From contig CAYPUG010000044.1 of the NCBI GenBank assembly GCA_964413905.1, positions 1 through 19,449 of the forward strand: 19,449 nt of DNA, written 5' to 3'. Shown here piece by piece: positions 1-9,200 of the stretch; position 1 is the stretch's first letter, and the number at the start of each line of letters is the position of its first letter. This DNA is from CAYPUG01 sp964413905. GTDB lineage: Bacteria > Chloroflexota > Anaerolineae > JAADDB01. The notes beneath the pieces are model-generated. The model saw nothing but the letters and a program-made list of their open reading frames with translations, was not told the DNA's origin and did not search any database. Made by a program: the position numbers and the translations under genes.

Positions 1-409
1 CATCTATCGAGACACTATTATCGAGATCGGGTACGGTGGGAGCGTCATCATTGGTGAGAATACCCATATTCAGGGCCGATGTAACTTGAAGGGCTTCGTG
101 TCCGACCTGATCATCGGTCGGGATGTGCAAGTGGCTCCGGGCAGCGCGTTCAGTCCCTACAATCACCGCTATGAGGATCTCACCCGGCCCATTCGGGAAC
201 AGGGCTTAACCAGCAAAGGCCCCATCATTATTGAGGATGACGTTTGGATCGGCTTGGATGTCCAAGTGATGGATGGGGTGCGAATCGGACGGGGGGCCAT
301 TGTGGGTGCCGGGTCGGTTGTCACTCACGACATCCCCCCGTACGCGATTGCCGTGGGGGTTCCGGCCCGGGTCATTGGATACCGTGACGGGACACAGGCA
401 GTGCGATGA
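1..409 (+). CDS. Hexapeptide-repeat (left-handed beta-helix) acyltransferase, C-terminal part
   Basis: This reading frame is open from the left edge (first full codon at position 2), so the gene begins outside the window. The visible 135 residues show the isoleucine/valine-spaced hexapeptide pattern of left-handed beta-helix acetyl/acyltransferases (IIEIGYGG, VIIGENTHI, LIIGRDVQV, IIIEDDVWIG, VRIGRGAIVGAGSVV). They finish with the typical closing segment DIPPYAIAVGVPARVIGY. The PYNHRYED stretch is placed like the loop that carries the catalytic histidine in the maltose/galactoside acetyltransferase group. Such enzymes transfer acetyl or acyl groups from CoA to sugars, often for surface polysaccharide; the substrate cannot be read here. 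The stop overlaps the next start (ATGA at 406-409), so it is probably translationally coupled to tsaE. A TTG at 86 is not a credible start because the repeat pattern continues upstream of it. Confidence 0.85.
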   Translation, partial: IYRDTIIEIGYGGSVIIGENTHIQGRCNLKGFVSDLIIGRDVQVAPGSAFSPYNHRYEDLTRPIREQGLTSKGPIIIEDDVWIGLDVQVMDGVRIGRGAIVGAGSVVTHDIPPYAIAVGVPARVIGYRDGTQAVR

Positions 410-915
410 GGATCGGGGCCGAAAACGGGAACATGTGGGTTGTGGAAACAGAGAGTGAGGAAGAAACCCGGTGGCTGGGGGAGCAGTTAGGGGCCCTTCT
501 TCAGGATGGGGATGTCATCGCGCTGGTGGGGAGTTTGGGTGCGGGGAAGACCCGGTTCGTACAGGGCATCGCGCGAGGCATGGGCATCCAACGCCCGGTG
601 ACCAGCCCGACGTTTGTATTGATGAATGTGTACGTTGCGGCCGATGGTCGCACGTTGTGCCATGTGGACTGTTATCGTCTTACCGACGCCGTGGAGGAAG
701 GGTACGCGCTCGGTCTGGACCAAGCGTTTCGTGGGGATGCGGTGTGTGTGGTCGAGTGGGCGGAACGCATCAGGCCGTTGTTGCCCGCGGATCGGTTGGA
801 CGTTTTCATTGATGTGGTCGATGATCATCGGCGCCGTTTTCGCTTTCTGGCGCAAGGGCCGCAGGCGCGGCAGCGCTTGGCTTCTTTGCGTTCACGGGTC
901 AAGTCGTCGGAATGA
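406..915 (+). CDS. tsaE: tRNA threonylcarbamoyladenosine biosynthesis ATPase TsaE
   Basis: TsaE is the small P-loop ATPase that works with TsaB and TsaD to put the threonylcarbamoyl group on A37 of ANN-decoding tRNAs. The 169-residue protein has the Walker A motif GSLGAGKT (residues 42-49), the family motif VTSPTF (65-70), HVDCYR (86-91, as in the HxDxYR signature) and VVEWAERI (115-122), all in the usual order. Length is typical of the family. The ATG at 406 overlaps the upstream stop by 4 bp. A second in-frame ATG at 433 would remove nine residues (MRIGAENGN) that are not part of the conserved fold, so the exact start is not settled. tsaB and tsaD are not in the window. The next gene starts about 25 bp downstream. 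Confidence 0.93.
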   Translation: MRIGAENGNMWVVETESEEETRWLGEQLGALLQDGDVIALVGSLGAGKTRFVQGIARGMGIQRPVTSPTFVLMNVYVAADGRTLCHVDCYRLTDAVEEGYALGLDQAFRGDAVCVVEWAERIRPLLPADRLDVFIDVVDDHRRRFRFLAQGPQARQRLASLRSRVKSSE

Positions 916-939
916 GAATTCGTGCGAAGGAGTGCAGGG

Positions 940-1680
940 ATGGAAATGGCCGTACAGTCAACAAAGGCGCAGGGTGTGCGTGTTCAAGTGAAACGTCGAT
1001 GGTTCTATCGCTTGATTCAGAGCCTTGTTCGTGGCCTTATTCGCCTGTTCGGTCGCGTGGATGTGCAGGGCCTAGAGAATTTTCCGGAAGAGGCTCCTTA
1101 CATTGTCGCGATCAATCACTTGCACTGGATGGACATTCCGGCCTTGTTCATTATTCTGCCCCATGAGGTGGCGACGTTTGCCGCGGAGAAGTGGGAACGT
1201 CACTGGTTTGTGGGGTCATTGTTGCGGTTGTTGGGGCACGCAATTTTTGTTCGTCGAGGAGAAGCCGACCGTAAGGCCATTACACAGGCTATTCAGTGGT
1301 TGAAGAACGGTGGGGTTTTGGGCATTGCGCCCGAGGGGACACGTTCTCGTTCGGGCGTGTTGCAACCCGGGAAGCCGGGGACGGCTTATTTGGCCAGCCG
1401 TACCGGGGTGCCGATTGTGCCGGTTGCTATTTGGGGACAGGAAAAATTTTGGCGCGAGGTGCGACGTGGCCGTCGGCCCATTATCCACATTCGGGTAGGT
1501 CGTCCGTTCTTTTTGGACGGTACGCCGAATCGGGCCAAGGGAGAACGACTGGACGCGTACACCGAACAGATTATGCTCGCGATCGCGCGCTTGTTGCCTG
1601 AAGAATATAGGGGGGTGTACGCGGATAAAGTGCACACTTCCCTGGGGGGGGCTACCGATGAACCGGACCTGATGGATTGA
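940..1680 (+). CDS. 1-acyl-sn-glycerol-3-phosphate acyltransferase family protein (PlsC-like)
   Basis: Lysophosphatidic acid acyltransferase-type enzyme, expected to acylate lysophosphatidate (or a related acceptor) at the inner face of the membrane in phospholipid synthesis. With the start at ATG 940 the protein is 246 aa. The catalytic HX4D motif is H60-LHWM-D65, followed by the acceptor-binding motif APEGTRSRSG (130-139) and a VPIVPVAIWG strand, in the order expected for the PlsC family. I prefer ATG 940 over the upstream GTG 922 because AAGGAG at 927-932 lies 7 nt before it. The N-terminus has a basic/hydrophobic stretch (about 19-38) that could associate with membrane; there is no signal peptide. 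It sits 24 bp after tsaE, probably in the same operon. Sequence alone does not separate a true PlsC from other acyltransferases of the family. Confidence 0.88.
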   Translation: MEMAVQSTKAQGVRVQVKRRWFYRLIQSLVRGLIRLFGRVDVQGLENFPEEAPYIVAINHLHWMDIPALFIILPHEVATFAAEKWERHWFVGSLLRLLGHAIFVRRGEADRKAITQAIQWLKNGGVLGIAPEGTRSRSGVLQPGKPGTAYLASRTGVPIVPVAIWGQEKFWREVRRGRRPIIHIRVGRPFFLDGTPNRAKGERLDAYTEQIMLAIARLLPEEYRGVYADKVHTSLGGATDEPDLMD

Positions 1681-1733
1681 GAAGATTTCTTAAAAAAAGG
1701 GGAACTCGTGTGGATATAAAGGAGAGGAGGACT

Positions 1734-3176
1734 ATGGCCGAGAAATTACCGTCCCGTGTCGACAACTTTTCCGAGTGGTACACGCAAGTCATTCAGCGAG
1801 CCGAATTGGCCGATTATTCACCGGTACGTGGGTGTATGGTGATTCGCCCGTATGGGTACGCGCTGTGGGAGAATATCCGCAATGCGTTGGATCGGCGGTT
1901 TAAGGAAACGGGCCACGTGAACGCGTATTTTCCGCTTTTTATTCCCATGTCCTTCATCGAGAAGGAGAAGGAGCATGTGGAGGGGTTCGCGCCTGAGTTG
2001 GCTGTAGTGACTCATGGTGGGGGTAAGAAATTGGAGGAACCCCTGGTGGTCCGTCCCACTTCGGAGACGATCATTGGCTACATGTATGCCAAATGGATTA
2101 AGTCGTATCGGGATCTGCCTGTGCTCATCAACCAATGGGCGAACGTGGTACGCTGGGAGTTGCGCACGCGCTTGTTTCTCCGCACGATGGAGTTCCTTTG
2201 GCAGGAGGGCCACACGGCTCACGCGACCGCGGAGGAGGCCGAGGAGGAAGCTCGACGCATGTTGGAAGTGTACGCGGATTTCCTCGAAAATGAAGCGGCT
2301 ATCCCCGTAGTCAAGGGGCAAAAGTCGGAGATCGAGAAGTTCGCAGGCGCGGTGCGCTCCTACACGGTAGAAGCCATGATGGGCAATAAATGGGCTTTGC
2401 AAGCAGGCACCAGTCACAATTTAGGTCAGAATTTCGCTAAGGCGTTCAATATCCGCTACCTGGACAAGAACAACGAACTTCAATACGTGTGGACTACGTC
2501 TTGGGGGATGAGTACCCGTGTGGTCGGAGCCATTGTCATGGTTCACGGCGATGACCAGGGATTGATTCTGCCCCCGCGTTTGGCTCCGGTACAGGTGGTG
2601 ATCGTGCCCATTTGGCGCAAGGATGTGGATAAGGCTACCGTCTTAGAAGCAGCCCGAGCCACGTATTCCGCCCTGCGGGATGCCGGTATTCGGGTTGAGT
2701 TGGATGACCGGGAGGAGCATACGCCGGGCTATAAGTTCAACGAGTGGGAATTACGTGGGGTTCCCCTGCGGGTGGAGATCGGCCCCCGCGACGTGGAGAG
2801 TGGACAGGTCGTGTTGGCCCGTCGGGATATCCCCGGTAAAGAGGGGAAGACGGCCGTTTCCACCGCGGATGTGGTGGCCCGGGTGCAGGCTATGTTGGAC
2901 ACGGTGCAGCGCGCGTTGTTCGAGCGAGCCGAGCGATTTATGGAAGAGAATACCCACACGGTCAGCACGTATGAGGAATTCAAAGAGGTGCTGGCAACCC
3001 AAGGGGGGTTCATTCGTGTCTTTTGGGCGGGCGACGATGAGGACGAGATCCGTATTAAAGAGGAGACGAAGGCTACGATTCGTTGCTATCCCTTTGATCA
3101 TGACGGCAGTGAAGGGACGTGTTTCTACACCGGCAAGAAGACGACGCGTGTCGCTATTTTCGCCCGGGCATATTGA
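1734..3176 (+). CDS. proS: Prolyl-tRNA synthetase, archaeal/eukaryotic type (type 3)
   Basis: Charges tRNA-Pro with proline in the cytoplasm. The start at ATG 1734 is chosen because AGGAGG (1725-1730) precedes it closely; upstream codons in frame look like leader. The 480-aa length fits the ProS type 3 family. Class II motif 2 is visible as RTRLFLRTMEFLWQEGHTAH (144-163) and motif 3 as TTSWGMSTR (254-262), followed by the anticodon-binding domain (about 285-400). The protein ends in the typical C-terminal domain with a final tyrosine (FARAY). There is no editing INS domain between motifs 2 and 3, which separates it from the usual bacterial E. coli-type ProRS. In this C-terminal domain only two cysteines (C451, C463) are seen where zinc-binding relatives have four, so zinc binding is probably lost. 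Spacing to plsC is 53 bp and to the next gene 19 bp. Confidence 0.96.
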   Translation: MAEKLPSRVDNFSEWYTQVIQRAELADYSPVRGCMVIRPYGYALWENIRNALDRRFKETGHVNAYFPLFIPMSFIEKEKEHVEGFAPELAVVTHGGGKKLEEPLVVRPTSETIIGYMYAKWIKSYRDLPVLINQWANVVRWELRTRLFLRTMEFLWQEGHTAHATAEEAEEEARRMLEVYADFLENEAAIPVVKGQKSEIEKFAGAVRSYTVEAMMGNKWALQAGTSHNLGQNFAKAFNIRYLDKNNELQYVWTTSWGMSTRVVGAIVMVHGDDQGLILPPRLAPVQVVIVPIWRKDVDKATVLEAARATYSALRDAGIRVELDDREEHTPGYKFNEWELRGVPLRVEIGPRDVESGQVVLARRDIPGKEGKTAVSTADVVARVQAMLDTVQRALFERAERFMEENTHTVSTYEEFKEVLATQGGFIRVFWAGDDEDEIRIKEETKATIRCYPFDHDGSEGTCFYTGKKTTRVAIFARAY

Positions 3177-3195
3177 TTGAAAGAAGAAAGAACCG

Positions 3196-5952
3196 GTGCA
3201 TCGTACCCGTGAAGCGGCCACATTTCTGGCCTTAACGTGGTTTCTTATCGCGATAATCGTCCCTCCCGCGGTCGCGGAGACGCGGCCGCGCATGTGGGCG
3301 CGCGTGATATCGTCCAGGGCTATTGAGGTCCGCGTAGAGGTGGGGAATACGGCGCGTGTCGGTCTTCTGGCCATTCCCTGGTGGGGAGAGCCTGCCGTGG
3401 ATGTGCAATTCGCGGACGAACGCACCTCCGATCTCAACCCCTTTGTTCACACCTCAGACCTGCCCGAACGTCCGGTATCCGTGCAGGTCCTGGGGTTCTT
3501 TCGGAGTGTGAGGCTGGCTCGTATTGTGGTCTATCCCCGCTATGTGGATGCCCGAGGCCGAGTACATTCCGTACGGCGCTTGACCGCGCATCTTCGTTTC
3601 CCCCCTCCGCCACCGCTTGCGGGACGAGAAAGAATGTCGACCGACGATGAACCACCTGAGGTGGAGCGTCTTTTGCGGGAGGTGCTTTTAAACGACCCTA
3701 TTCCACGCGAGTGGCGACGTCCTCGCTCGTGGGCCGGAGAGAGGTTAACCGTGGATAATCCCCCGGCCCATGATTCGCACGCGTTGCGCGTCCACACACG
3801 AGAGCCGGGCATTTACACGATTACCCGTCAGGATGTGGTGCAATCCGGGTGGGATGTAACCTCTGTAGATCCTCGCAATGTGCACCTTTGGCTGAACGGG
3901 ACCGAAGTGCCTGTGTGGTTTCCCGGGCAGGAGGATGGGCATTGGGACGAGGAAGACGAAATCCGTTTTTACGCGCCCCCTTTCCGTAGCATTTACACGC
4001 GAGATAGAGTTTGGTGGCTGACCGTGGATGAAAATCGAGGACGTCGTTGGCGTGCTATCTCCACGGAGGAACCTGAGGATGATCCCGTTACCGCGGTATG
4101 GGCCATTGTGGAGACCGAGCACGATAGGGTGTACGCTTCAAACGCGTTGGACGGACATGGGGAGCACTGGTTCTGGTATGACTTGAAGTTTCTGGACTTC
4201 GCTCCATATCCCGCGTTGGATTTTCCGTTTTTCATACCCGAACCTGCGGACATACCTCAGGCGACGGTTACCTTGAGTTTGTACGCGTACGCGGGCGACG
4301 TACATGACATGCAATTTAGGCTGAACCGCGTGCCGGTGGGTGAGTTGCACGCTGCATGGAACGGCCGTCGGGATTTGACGTTCTCGCTGCCCGATACTCA
4401 GGTGCGAAAGGGCGAGAATACGCTGACCATCCAGGGAACAGATCGAGGAGCCCATCCGGATGGGGTGTACGTGGATCGCATTACTGTGCGTTATCGGCGG
4501 CAATTGGCCGCGCCTGATGGGAAGTTGATGTTCGTGGGAGAAGCGGGTGATCACACGTACGAAGTCTCTCATTTGCCCTTTGGTTCCCCTGTGGTGGTGG
4601 ATGTGACGAACCCCTTAGACCCGGTGTTGATCTACGGCGTGTGGGAGTATGAGCGTTGGGAAGGCTCAAATCACCTCGTCCGTTTCCGGACGCAGGGAAA
4701 TGTAGCTCCTCTCTACTTCGTGCAAATTCGAGAAACATGGCAACGGGCTTTTGTGGAGCCCAATTTTCCTTCGGATCTGCACAATCCGGACACCGGCGCG
4801 GATGTGGTGGTCATTGCCCCTCGCGTGTGGCATTCGTTGTTGACCCCTTGGGTGCAATGGCGGGAGCAGCAGGGGCATCGGGTCCGGGTGGTGGCGCTTG
4901 AGGATGTGTATGATGAGTTTTCTTATGGCCAGGTAGATCCTACGGCCATTCGGCGGTTCCTTTGGCACGCGTACGCCGCGTGGCCCGCACCTGCACCTGT
5001 GTATGTCCTGCTCGTCGGGGACGGTTCATACGATTTTAAGGATAATTTGGGCTTCCATCCGGATAACATCTTGCCCCCTTATTTGGATAATGTGGACCCT
5101 TGGCTTGGCGAGACGGCCTCAGATCTTCGGTATGTGGAAGTCAGCGGCGGGGATGATATTCCGGATATGTTTATTGGCCGCTGGCCGGTGGGGAACACGG
5201 ACGAGCTTCAAGCCGTCTTACAGAAAACGTTGTATTATGGGAGGGAAATGCCCATCGCGGAATGGCAGCGCCACATTGTGTTCGTGGCCGACAATTATCG
5301 AGACGCGTTGGGCCATCCAGACCGGGCCGGTGATTTTGCCGCGCAGGCGGACCAGAGCGCGGTGGGGCAATTGCATGTGCCGTTTCGGGTGCATCGCCTC
5401 TATTACGCGCCATGGCCCCATCACCCACCGGGATCTCAATATTACGAAAACGAAAATGAAATGCGTAATGACATTTATTTGCTGTGGAATGAGGGGGTGG
5501 GTATAATGAACTGGGTGGGACACGCCTCCTATGAGCAGTGGGGCGAGGAGAAGTTCTTACATGCCCGGGAATTGGATGTACTCCACAACGCGGATCGTTT
5601 GCCGTTTCTGTTCAGCATCACCTGTTTTACCGGTTATTTCCATCACCCTGAATACGCGAGTCTGGACGAAGCTCTGCTTGTCAAACCCGATGGGGGGACT
5701 GTAGCGTCCTGGTCGCCCACGGGCTTGGCCGTGGCTTACGGGCACCAATACCTACAATATGGATTCTACCGATCTCTGGTGAGCGGCGAGCGCACGGTGG
5801 GGCCGTTGACCATGGCCGGCCATTTGTACCTGTACACCCAGAACGGCACGTACTCGTTTTTGTCCCAGACCTATGTGATTCTTGGGGATCCACTGTTGCG
5901 CTTGAAGTTAGGTCCTGTGGAGAGGGCGTGGTGGTTGCCCTCCATGCCTTAA
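3196..5952 (+). CDS. Secreted C25-family (gingipain-like) cysteine peptidase
   Basis: 918 aa with GTG start. The N-terminus is a clear Sec signal peptide: basic MHRTR, hydrophobic core about residues 10-22, and cleavage predicted after AVA (residue 27). Residues about 190-300 form the kind of beta-rich N-terminal region seen in other large C25 proteins (LRVHTREPGIYTITRQDV, then a LWLNGTEVPVWF segment). The peptidase domain runs from about 535 (DVVVIAPRVW) to 890. The catalytic dyad is very likely H776 in NWVGHASYEQWG and C810 in FLFSITCFTGYF, matching the gingipain GHG/C arrangement. The tail SQTYVILGDPLLRLKLG is also typical of C25 proteins. No type IX secretion C-terminal domain is evident, and the protein ends soon after with WWLPSMP. 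It follows proS by 19 bp without a clear promoter, so it may be cotranscribed. Specificity (Arg, Lys or sortase-like) cannot be told from sequence. Confidence 0.9.
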   Translation: MHRTREAATFLALTWFLIAIIVPPAVAETRPRMWARVISSRAIEVRVEVGNTARVGLLAIPWWGEPAVDVQFADERTSDLNPFVHTSDLPERPVSVQVLGFFRSVRLARIVVYPRYVDARGRVHSVRRLTAHLRFPPPPPLAGRERMSTDDEPPEVERLLREVLLNDPIPREWRRPRSWAGERLTVDNPPAHDSHALRVHTREPGIYTITRQDVVQSGWDVTSVDPRNVHLWLNGTEVPVWFPGQEDGHWDEEDEIRFYAPPFRSIYTRDRVWWLTVDENRGRRWRAISTEEPEDDPVTAVWAIVETEHDRVYASNALDGHGEHWFWYDLKFLDFAPYPALDFPFFIPEPADIPQATVTLSLYAYAGDVHDMQFRLNRVPVGELHAAWNGRRDLTFSLPDTQVRKGENTLTIQGTDRGAHPDGVYVDRITVRYRRQLAAPDGKLMFVGEAGDHTYEVSHLPFGSPVVVDVTNPLDPVLIYGVWEYERWEGSNHLVRFRTQGNVAPLYFVQIRETWQRAFVEPNFPSDLHNPDTGADVVVIAPRVWHSLLTPWVQWREQQGHRVRVVALEDVYDEFSYGQVDPTAIRRFLWHAYAAWPAPAPVYVLLVGDGSYDFKDNLGFHPDNILPPYLDNVDPWLGETASDLRYVEVSGGDDIPDMFIGRWPVGNTDELQAVLQKTLYYGREMPIAEWQRHIVFVADNYRDALGHPDRAGDFAAQADQSAVGQLHVPFRVHRLYYAPWPHHPPGSQYYENENEMRNDIYLLWNEGVGIMNWVGHASYEQWGEEKFLHARELDVLHNADRLPFLFSITCFTGYFHHPEYASLDEALLVKPDGGTVASWSPTGLAVAYGHQYLQYGFYRSLVSGERTVGPLTMAGHLYLYTQNGTYSFLSQTYVILGDPLLRLKLGPVERAWWLPSMP

Positions 5953-6248
5953 AAATAACGGTTCGTGAGATTTTTGTCGTCTTCGGCAGTGAACATTTAC
6001 AAGTCTTCCCTCTCCTTTCAACCAAGGCACGGCCTTTTCCGATCCGCCTGACCCTGAGTGTTGGATCTCCGAAACGCCCTGGTCACTTAAGGACGCAGAT
6101 GACAGTTTGTACATGTAGGATGAGGACGCATATCCAAGTGGACGTATGACACGTCTGTACTCTCGGCATATCTTCAGCATGTTCAACAGGTTGCATCCAT
6201 CACCTCATGAGTTCATCGGTGTGGAATTTAGCAAGGAAAGGAGGCCCC
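5953..6248. other. Noncoding spacer between the C25 peptidase and the large repeat protein
   Basis: About 296 bp with no convincing gene. I see no good intrinsic terminator after the peptidase. The only promoter-like pair is weak (TTGTAC near 6107, TATCCA about 18 nt later), and there is a short direct repeat of GGACGCA. The only clear signal is the ribosome binding site AGGAGG at 6239-6244 just before ATG 6249. A promoter for the large surface protein is likely here but cannot be placed. Confidence 0.5.
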
Positions 6249-9200
6249 ATGTTAGAGAAACGGTTCATTCGATGGTTTGCCTTCACGGTGATACTGACTT
6301 TTATCCTCACCGTGAGCGGCCCCATGCCCTCACAGGTGAGCGCGGATACCCCCGTGTTCCCCATTTTTGATGGGTATCCCAAACAAGGATGTTTCGGTTA
6401 CGTGGTCGGTAGTACGGGCATGTGGTACGGTCGTGGGACGATCTCTGTAGATGTGCCCGGTCCGGTTGTGGACGCGTGGTTGATTTGGGAAGGGGTCAAC
6501 GATACCGATGACCCCGGAAACCCTGATACCACGTCGCTCACCGTCAACGGCCAATCCATTGTGGGCCAGATGACCGACCACACTCGCTACTCTTCCATTC
6601 ACGCGGATTGGTATCAGTGGGTGGCAAACGTAGGCCCGACCGGATATAACCTGATTTCTCCGGGCTCGAACACATTATTTATTACTGAGTGGTGGCCGTT
6701 GGGCGAGTATAAGGATGGTTCCCATTCTCAAGATCCTCGTCGTAACGGGGTCGCCCTGATGGTTATCTACGACCGATCACCTTGTAATGACCCGGTGGAG
6801 ATCGTGCCCTACTTTGGCAGCGATTACATTTGGTGGCAGGGGGCTCCTAATTTAGATGGCGGCCCCTTAACTATGAATCACGTCTTCTCCTTTGATCCTT
6901 CGCCGAACGATCGAGAGGCGCATTTGGTCATCAACTTTGCGGGCCCCAGCCAGTACGCGGCAGTGACGGGCATTTGTCGTGAAACCGCGGTGTGGGCCGC
7001 GGTGGGGCATGGCACACCGCCGGATCATATTGCCGAGACCGGCTTCCCCGGTACGACCGGTGTCAATGGTGGTGTAAAAGTAGGAGCTAACCTCTTCAAT
7101 CAGAGTCCTCCTTGCGAGCAAACTATTGCTTACCCGCTGCTCTCTTACAGTGGGGGGTACGTGGACGCGGAATGGGCGACCACCGACTTGGTCTTTGAAA
7201 TCCCGGCCGGTGATGAATGGCTCTCCGTGCAGTTGGAATCTGTGTCCGAGGGGAATCCTCCTGTGCGTCCCGGCGGTGAGTCCGGTGCATGGACCGCGGG
7301 CATTTTCGAGATCCCATTGCCTCCACCTGATGTGACGTTGACCAAGACCGATGGACTGGACCAGGCGGAACCCGGTCAGACCATCACGTACACGGTGAAT
7401 TTCCAAAACGCAGGACCTGGGTTGGCCCAGGATGTGCGCATTACGGATACGCTTCCCGCGTATACATCTTTTGTGGATTGCACGACGACGGTGGGTTCGT
7501 GCAGCGAAACGGATGGGGTGGTTACCGTGGACGTGGGGGATATGGGCCCGGGTGATGCGGGGGTATTACAGGTGGTCGTTCGGCTGGATCCGGTGTTCCC
7601 TGCGGGCACGACGACCTTGGTGAACCGGGCTGTTATTTCCACGCCCACTCAAGGTGATGATCCCACAAATAACGAAGCCACAGATTCCACCGATGTCCAT
7701 GCGGTCGTGGAATTGAGATTGGAAAAATCTGCCGCGCCGGAACCGGTGGAAGCAGGCTCGGTGCTCACCTATACACTCACGTGGTTCACCGGTGGAAACG
7801 CGTTTGCCGACGATCTTACTTTAGTGGACACGTTGCCTGAGCATGTGACATTTGTATCGGCGAGTGATGGGGGAACGTACGATGCGGGCAGTCGAGCGGT
7901 GACGTGGTTATTGGGTGATCACGTTCCTGGGGATGGTGGCACGGTGACGTTGGTGGTGGCGGTGGACACGCCGTTACCGAACGGGACGGTGTTACACAAC
8001 GTTGCCCATTTGAGTGATGCGAGTGGTGTAGGAGCGGATGCGGAAGCGACGAGCACGGTACACAGTGAACACACGCTTCATGTGGAGAAATCTGGGCCGG
8101 CGGAAGTGGAAGCGGGCGGGGTGATGACGTACACGATTACGTACCGGGTGGAAGGGAATGAGCCCGCCCCCAATGCTCGTCTAACGGATCTTTTACCCGA
8201 ATACACAGAGTACGTGAGCGGAGGCACCTACGATGCGGATGCCAACCGTGTCACCTGGGATCTGGGGACGTTGAACCCGCCGACCGAGGGCACGGTGACG
8301 TTGGTGGTGCGAGCTGTAGATCGGGTCTTGAACAACACGTTGGTGACAAATATGGTGACGTTCGAGGATGGCGATCCGGGTACTCCCGCAGTGCAGGACA
8401 CGACCTCCACACGCATCCATAGCGCCTATCTCCCCGGGACCATTGGGGATACGGTATGGCACGATGTGGACGGTGACGGAGTCCGCGATCCTAATGAACC
8501 CGGCATCGGTGGCGTGACCGTGGATTTGTACGAGGATGTGAACGTAAACGGCATTGTTGATGCAGGGGACACCTTTGTGGCCCGCGCGACGACCGATATC
8601 CACGGGCATTACATATTCAACAACGTCATCGAAGGGCGTTATCTGGTCACTGTGAGTGACACGGCGGGCGCGTTGGCCGGCATGACGAAGACCGCGGGCG
8701 CGGCCGGTGTGAACGACAACAGTCAGGCCGACCCGTACTTGGTCATCCTCGGTAACGGTGAAACTAATCTCACCGCGGACTTCGGTTACACCACCGCAGG
8801 TGGTGTAGGCGGTGGGGGGGCCGTATCCATCGGTGACCTGGTCTGGCGGGATATGAATGGGGACGGCACGTACGATGCCGGTGCTGAGGCCGGCATTCCC
8901 GGCGTCACGTTGTTGCTCACGCGCGATCTGAACGGCAACGGCGTAGCCGACCCTGGAGAGCCGACTTTTGGAGTGCTCACCACCGACGCGACCGGTCATT
9001 ATCTTTACGCGGATCTGCCGCCGGATAAGTACGTCGTCGATGTGACGGATGAAAACCACGTCCTCACCTTCTACACGTTGACCACAGGCAATGACCCGAT
9101 GGCCGTTGATGTGTCCGGTGGTACGGACTTTTTGGATGCGGACTTCGGGTATCAGCCGGTAGGCACCGGTCGCATCGGCGACTTGGTGTTCTACGACAAG

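Noticed and set aside
86..88. TTG as start of the first acyltransferase
   Set aside because: Hexapeptide repeats continue in frame upstream to the window edge, so the gene is simply cut by the window.
1818..2417. 199-codon - strand frame opposite proS
   Set aside because: proS motif 2 lies in this region on the + strand and the mirror frame has no domain or ribosome binding site.
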